Source of the DNA: Opitutaceae bacterium | GTDB taxonomy: Bacteria; Verrucomicrobiota; Verrucomicrobiia; Opitutales; Opitutaceae | Assembly (NCBI GenBank): GCA_027485815.1 | Contig: JAIXQE010000069.1 | Location: 1 to 64,000, forward strand | Length of the DNA: 64,000 nt | Reading direction: 5' to 3' | Made by a program: the position numbers and the translations under genes | In this document: one piece after another, positions 61,523-64,000 of the stretch | Position numbering within the stretch: the first letter of the stretch is position 1 | How the letters are laid out: every line of letters begins with the position of its first letter | Notes under the pieces: generated by a model | Told to the model about the DNA's origin: nothing | Database searches by the model: none | What the model saw: only the letters and a program-made list of their open reading frames with translations

Positions 61523-64000
61523 ATGAACCCTGCCCTGCGTCTCCTCCTGCGTCGCGCGCTCGCGCTCCTCATCGGTTCCCTGCCCGCCGTTTTGTCGGCC
61601 CAGCCGGCCCCGGGCACGATCACCGGGCGCATCTTCAATCCCGCGACCGGAGAATACGTGCGCAACGCGAAGGTCCTCGCCCGGGAGTCCGGCGTCACCG
61701 CGGTCTCCGAAGGCGGCGGGGAATACCGGCTGTATCCCGTCGCGCCCGGCCGCGTGACGCTCGTCGTCTCCTACACCGGCTACCAGGAGGCGAGCGCCAC
61801 CGTGGACGTCGCCGCCGGCGCGACCGTGACGCAGGACTTCCGCCTCACCAGCACCCTCGCCGCGCCCGGCGAGGCGCTGAAGCTGGACGCGTTCGTCGTC
61901 TCCACCGAGCGGGAGGGCGCCGCCAAGGCGATCATGGATCAGCGCAACTCGATGAACATCACCAACACGGTGGCCTCGGACTCCTTCGGCGACAATGCCG
62001 AGGGCAACGTGGGCGAGTTCCTCAAGCACCTGCCCGGCGTCGAACTGGACCTCTTCTACGGGGAGGTGCGCACCGTCCGGCTCGGCGGGCTCGGCTCGGA
62101 ATACACCTCGGTGACGATGGATGGCATCGCCCTCGCCAGCGTGGACGCGAACAACAGCGGGTCGGGGGCGGCCCGGTCGTTCACGATGGAGATGGCCTCG
62201 CTGAACTCGATGGAATCGATCGAGGTGTCCAAGACGATCAGCGCGGATGTCGACGCCAACGCGCCGGCCGGCACGATCAATCTGCGCACGAAGCGGGCAT
62301 TCGACCGCGCGGGCCGGCGGGTCTCGTGGCAGGCGAACGTCACCGCCCACTCCGAGGAGATGGATTTCCGCGCCAAGCTGGGGCCGGACGAGGATCGGCC
62401 CACCCGGAAGTGGCGGCCGGGCGGGATCCTGGAGTATTCGGACGTCTTCCTGAACCGCTCGCTCGGCATTGTCCTGAACCTCAGCGAGTCCAACGTTTAC
62501 CAGGAGGCGCTGATCACCTCGCAGGCGTACAACGCGACCCCCACGGCGACCGACCCGCGGCCGCTCGTGCCCACGACCCTGAACTTCCAGTGGGCGCCCC
62601 GCTTCAACAAGCGCTTCGCCACCACGCTGACCGCCGACTACCGGATCAGCCCCGAGTTCAACGTCGGCATCGGGGTCGTCTACAATTACGCCGACCTGTG
62701 GACGCCGCAGCGGACCACGATCTTCAACGCGGGAACCCGGGTGAACGTGGTCGGGGCCGATCCGCTGCTGAGCTTCGTCTCCGCGCCGACCGGCTCTGTT
62801 CAGGTCAACCCGGTCGCGGTGTCCAAGATGGGCGAGACGCTCACGCTGCTGCCCCGCTTCGGCTACAAGCGGGGCAACCTCGAGGTGGAGGGCAAGTTCG
62901 CCTACACCGACTCGACCAGCTGGTACGATCCCCTCGGCCGCCGCCAGTCGATCCGCGACAGCAACTCGCCGACGGCGGCGAACGTCACCTTCCGCGCCGA
63001 ACGCTCGTCGCCGCTGTCGACGGACTGGCGCTTCACGCAGGTCGCCGGACCGGACATCGGCAACGGCGCGAGCTTCACGAGCCCCTCGTTTACCCTCAAC
63101 GACGGCCGCTTCGGCCGCACCACCTTCTTCAGCGGCGAGGTCAACGCGATCCTCAAGACCGCGCGCATCCTGCCGGTGGTCTGGAAGTCCGGGCTCAAGT
63201 CCCGCCAGCAGTTCCAGAAGTTCGAGGACGACCAGCTGGCCAAGCGGTTCGATTACCTGCCGGGCGGCGGCAGCGGCGGCTGGGCTAACTACCGTTCCCC
63301 GTGGGAGTACGACCTCGGGATGAACGGCGGTTCGATCCAGTCCCTTTCCGGCGGCAACGTCTTCATGCCCAACCTCCGCGCGATCGCCGACCTCTACCGC
63401 GCGAATCCGGACGCGTTCCGGCAGAACTGGGGCACGAACGGCGACAATTTCTACGAATCCTACGTCGCGCGCCGGCGCCGCTACTACGAGCGGGTGGACT
63501 CCGGCTTCCTCATGGGCACCGGAAGCCTCCGCGGGCTCACGCTGCGGGCGGGGCTGCGCTGGGAGGGCACCAGCACCGAGGCGAGCGAGGCGGACACCCG
63601 GCCTCCCGCGGAACTCCGGGCGGCGGGTTTCCCGGTGAACGCCGCCGGCCGCGCCACGACGATCCCGGGGATCCAGTACCAGTTCCTCTCCCTGCCCCGC
63701 GTGAAGCGCACCGGCTCCTACGACAACCTCTTCCCGAGCGCCTCCGTGAAGTACGGCCTGCTGCGCAACTTGGACTTCCACTTCGGCTACAGCTCGACCA
63801 TCCGACGCCCCTCCTACGTCAACCTCGCCGGCGTCTGGATCGTGAACGACACCGCGCTCACCGTCACCTCACCGAACCCGCGCCTGAAGCCGGAGACGGC
63901 GGACAACTACGCCGCGCGGCTCGCGTATTACTTCGAGCCGGTGGGCCAGCTGGCCGTCACGCTCACCGAACGAAAGGTGCGCAACCTGTTCATCACCGAC
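61523..64000 (+). CDS. TonB-dependent receptor, 3'-truncated by window edge
   Basis: Open frame from ATG 61523: MNPALRLLLRRALALLIGSLPAVLSAQPAPGTITGRIFNPATGEYVRNAKV...RNSMNITNTVASDSFGDNAEGNVGEFLKHLPGVELD...SVTMDGIALASVD. No stop before the edge, so absent from the ORF track. Confidence 0.93.
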   Translation, partial: MNPALRLLLRRALALLIGSLPAVLSAQPAPGTITGRIFNPATGEYVRNAKVLARESGVTAVSEGGGEYRLYPVAPGRVTLVVSYTGYQEASATVDVAAGATVTQDFRLTSTLAAPGEALKLDAFVVSTEREGAAKAIMDQRNSMNITNTVASDSFGDNAEGNVGEFLKHLPGVELDLFYGEVRTVRLGGLGSEYTSVTMDGIALASVDANNSGSGAARSFTMEMASLNSMESIEVSKTISADVDANAPAGTINLRTKRAFDRAGRRVSWQANVTAHSEEMDFRAKLGPDEDRPTRKWRPGGILEYSDVFLNRSLGIVLNLSESNVYQEALITSQAYNATPTATDPRPLVPTTLNFQWAPRFNKRFATTLTADYRISPEFNVGIGVVYNYADLWTPQRTTIFNAGTRVNVVGADPLLSFVSAPTGSVQVNPVAVSKMGETLTLLPRFGYKRGNLEVEGKFAYTDSTSWYDPLGRRQSIRDSNSPTAANVTFRAERSSPLSTDWRFTQVAGPDIGNGASFTSPSFTLNDGRFGRTTFFSGEVNAILKTARILPVVWKSGLKSRQQFQKFEDDQLAKRFDYLPGGGSGGWANYRSPWEYDLGMNGGSIQSLSGGNVFMPNLRAIADLYRANPDAFRQNWGTNGDNFYESYVARRRRYYERVDSGFLMGTGSLRGLTLRAGLRWEGTSTEASEADTRPPAELRAAGFPVNAAGRATTIPGIQYQFLSLPRVKRTGSYDNLFPSASVKYGLLRNLDFHFGYSSTIRRPSYVNLAGVWIVNDTALTVTSPNPRLKPETADNYAARLAYYFEPVGQLAVTLTERKVRNLFITD

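Noticed and set aside
61471-63288. 605-aa + strand ORF in the track
   Set aside because: Out-of-frame with the receptor starting at 61523; low-complexity Arg/Gly-rich translation.
59765-63781. 1338-aa minus-strand ORF
   Set aside because: Runs antisense to one TonB receptor and out of frame over the other; Arg/Pro/Gly-rich composition typical of GC-rich antisense frames; both real receptors are recognisable.

Overview
A 64 kb high-GC bacterial chromosomal window, mostly co-directional housekeeping operons. Protein families (expanded TonB receptors, Gfo/Idh/MocA, NamZ/DUF1343) suggest Verrucomicrobia/Opitutaceae, but this is inference. Contents: 5'-truncated katG; a sulfur-assimilation/siroheme/cysteine region (cysI-cbiX-cobA divergent from cysH-cysD-cysN-rrf2, then metY and cysE, about 3.4-14.5 kb); pal; a tRNA-Lys(UUU); a sigma factor/anti-sigma pair; ruvA-dapB-dapA; a PilT-like ATPase; fabD-lepA-lepB; malQ; gatCAB; pheST-rplT-rpmI; ggt; folC-accD-comF-truA-ruvX; an E1-rhodanese fusion; NamZ/sialate-esterase; purH; beta-CASP; an NtrC-type regulator; cls; and two divergent TonB-dependent receptors, the second running off the 3' edge. 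I saw no CRISPR array, transposase, phage module or rRNA. I did not find a clear new multigene system. The best leads are: (1) three abutting or closely spaced hairpins ending in a U-rich terminator at 3287-3392, a candidate small RNA; (2) an intergenic 12-mer AAAAGCCTTGCC found exactly three times, each 36-49 nt upstream of a start, with degenerate copies elsewhere, a candidate lineage-specific promoter element; (3) an AccD that has lost all four zinc-ribbon cysteines; (4) an AT-rich island of iterated TAAAR between the divergent sulfur operons; (5) a signal peptidase I with about 200 residues between its catalytic Ser and Lys. All functional calls come from reading motifs; no database search was run.
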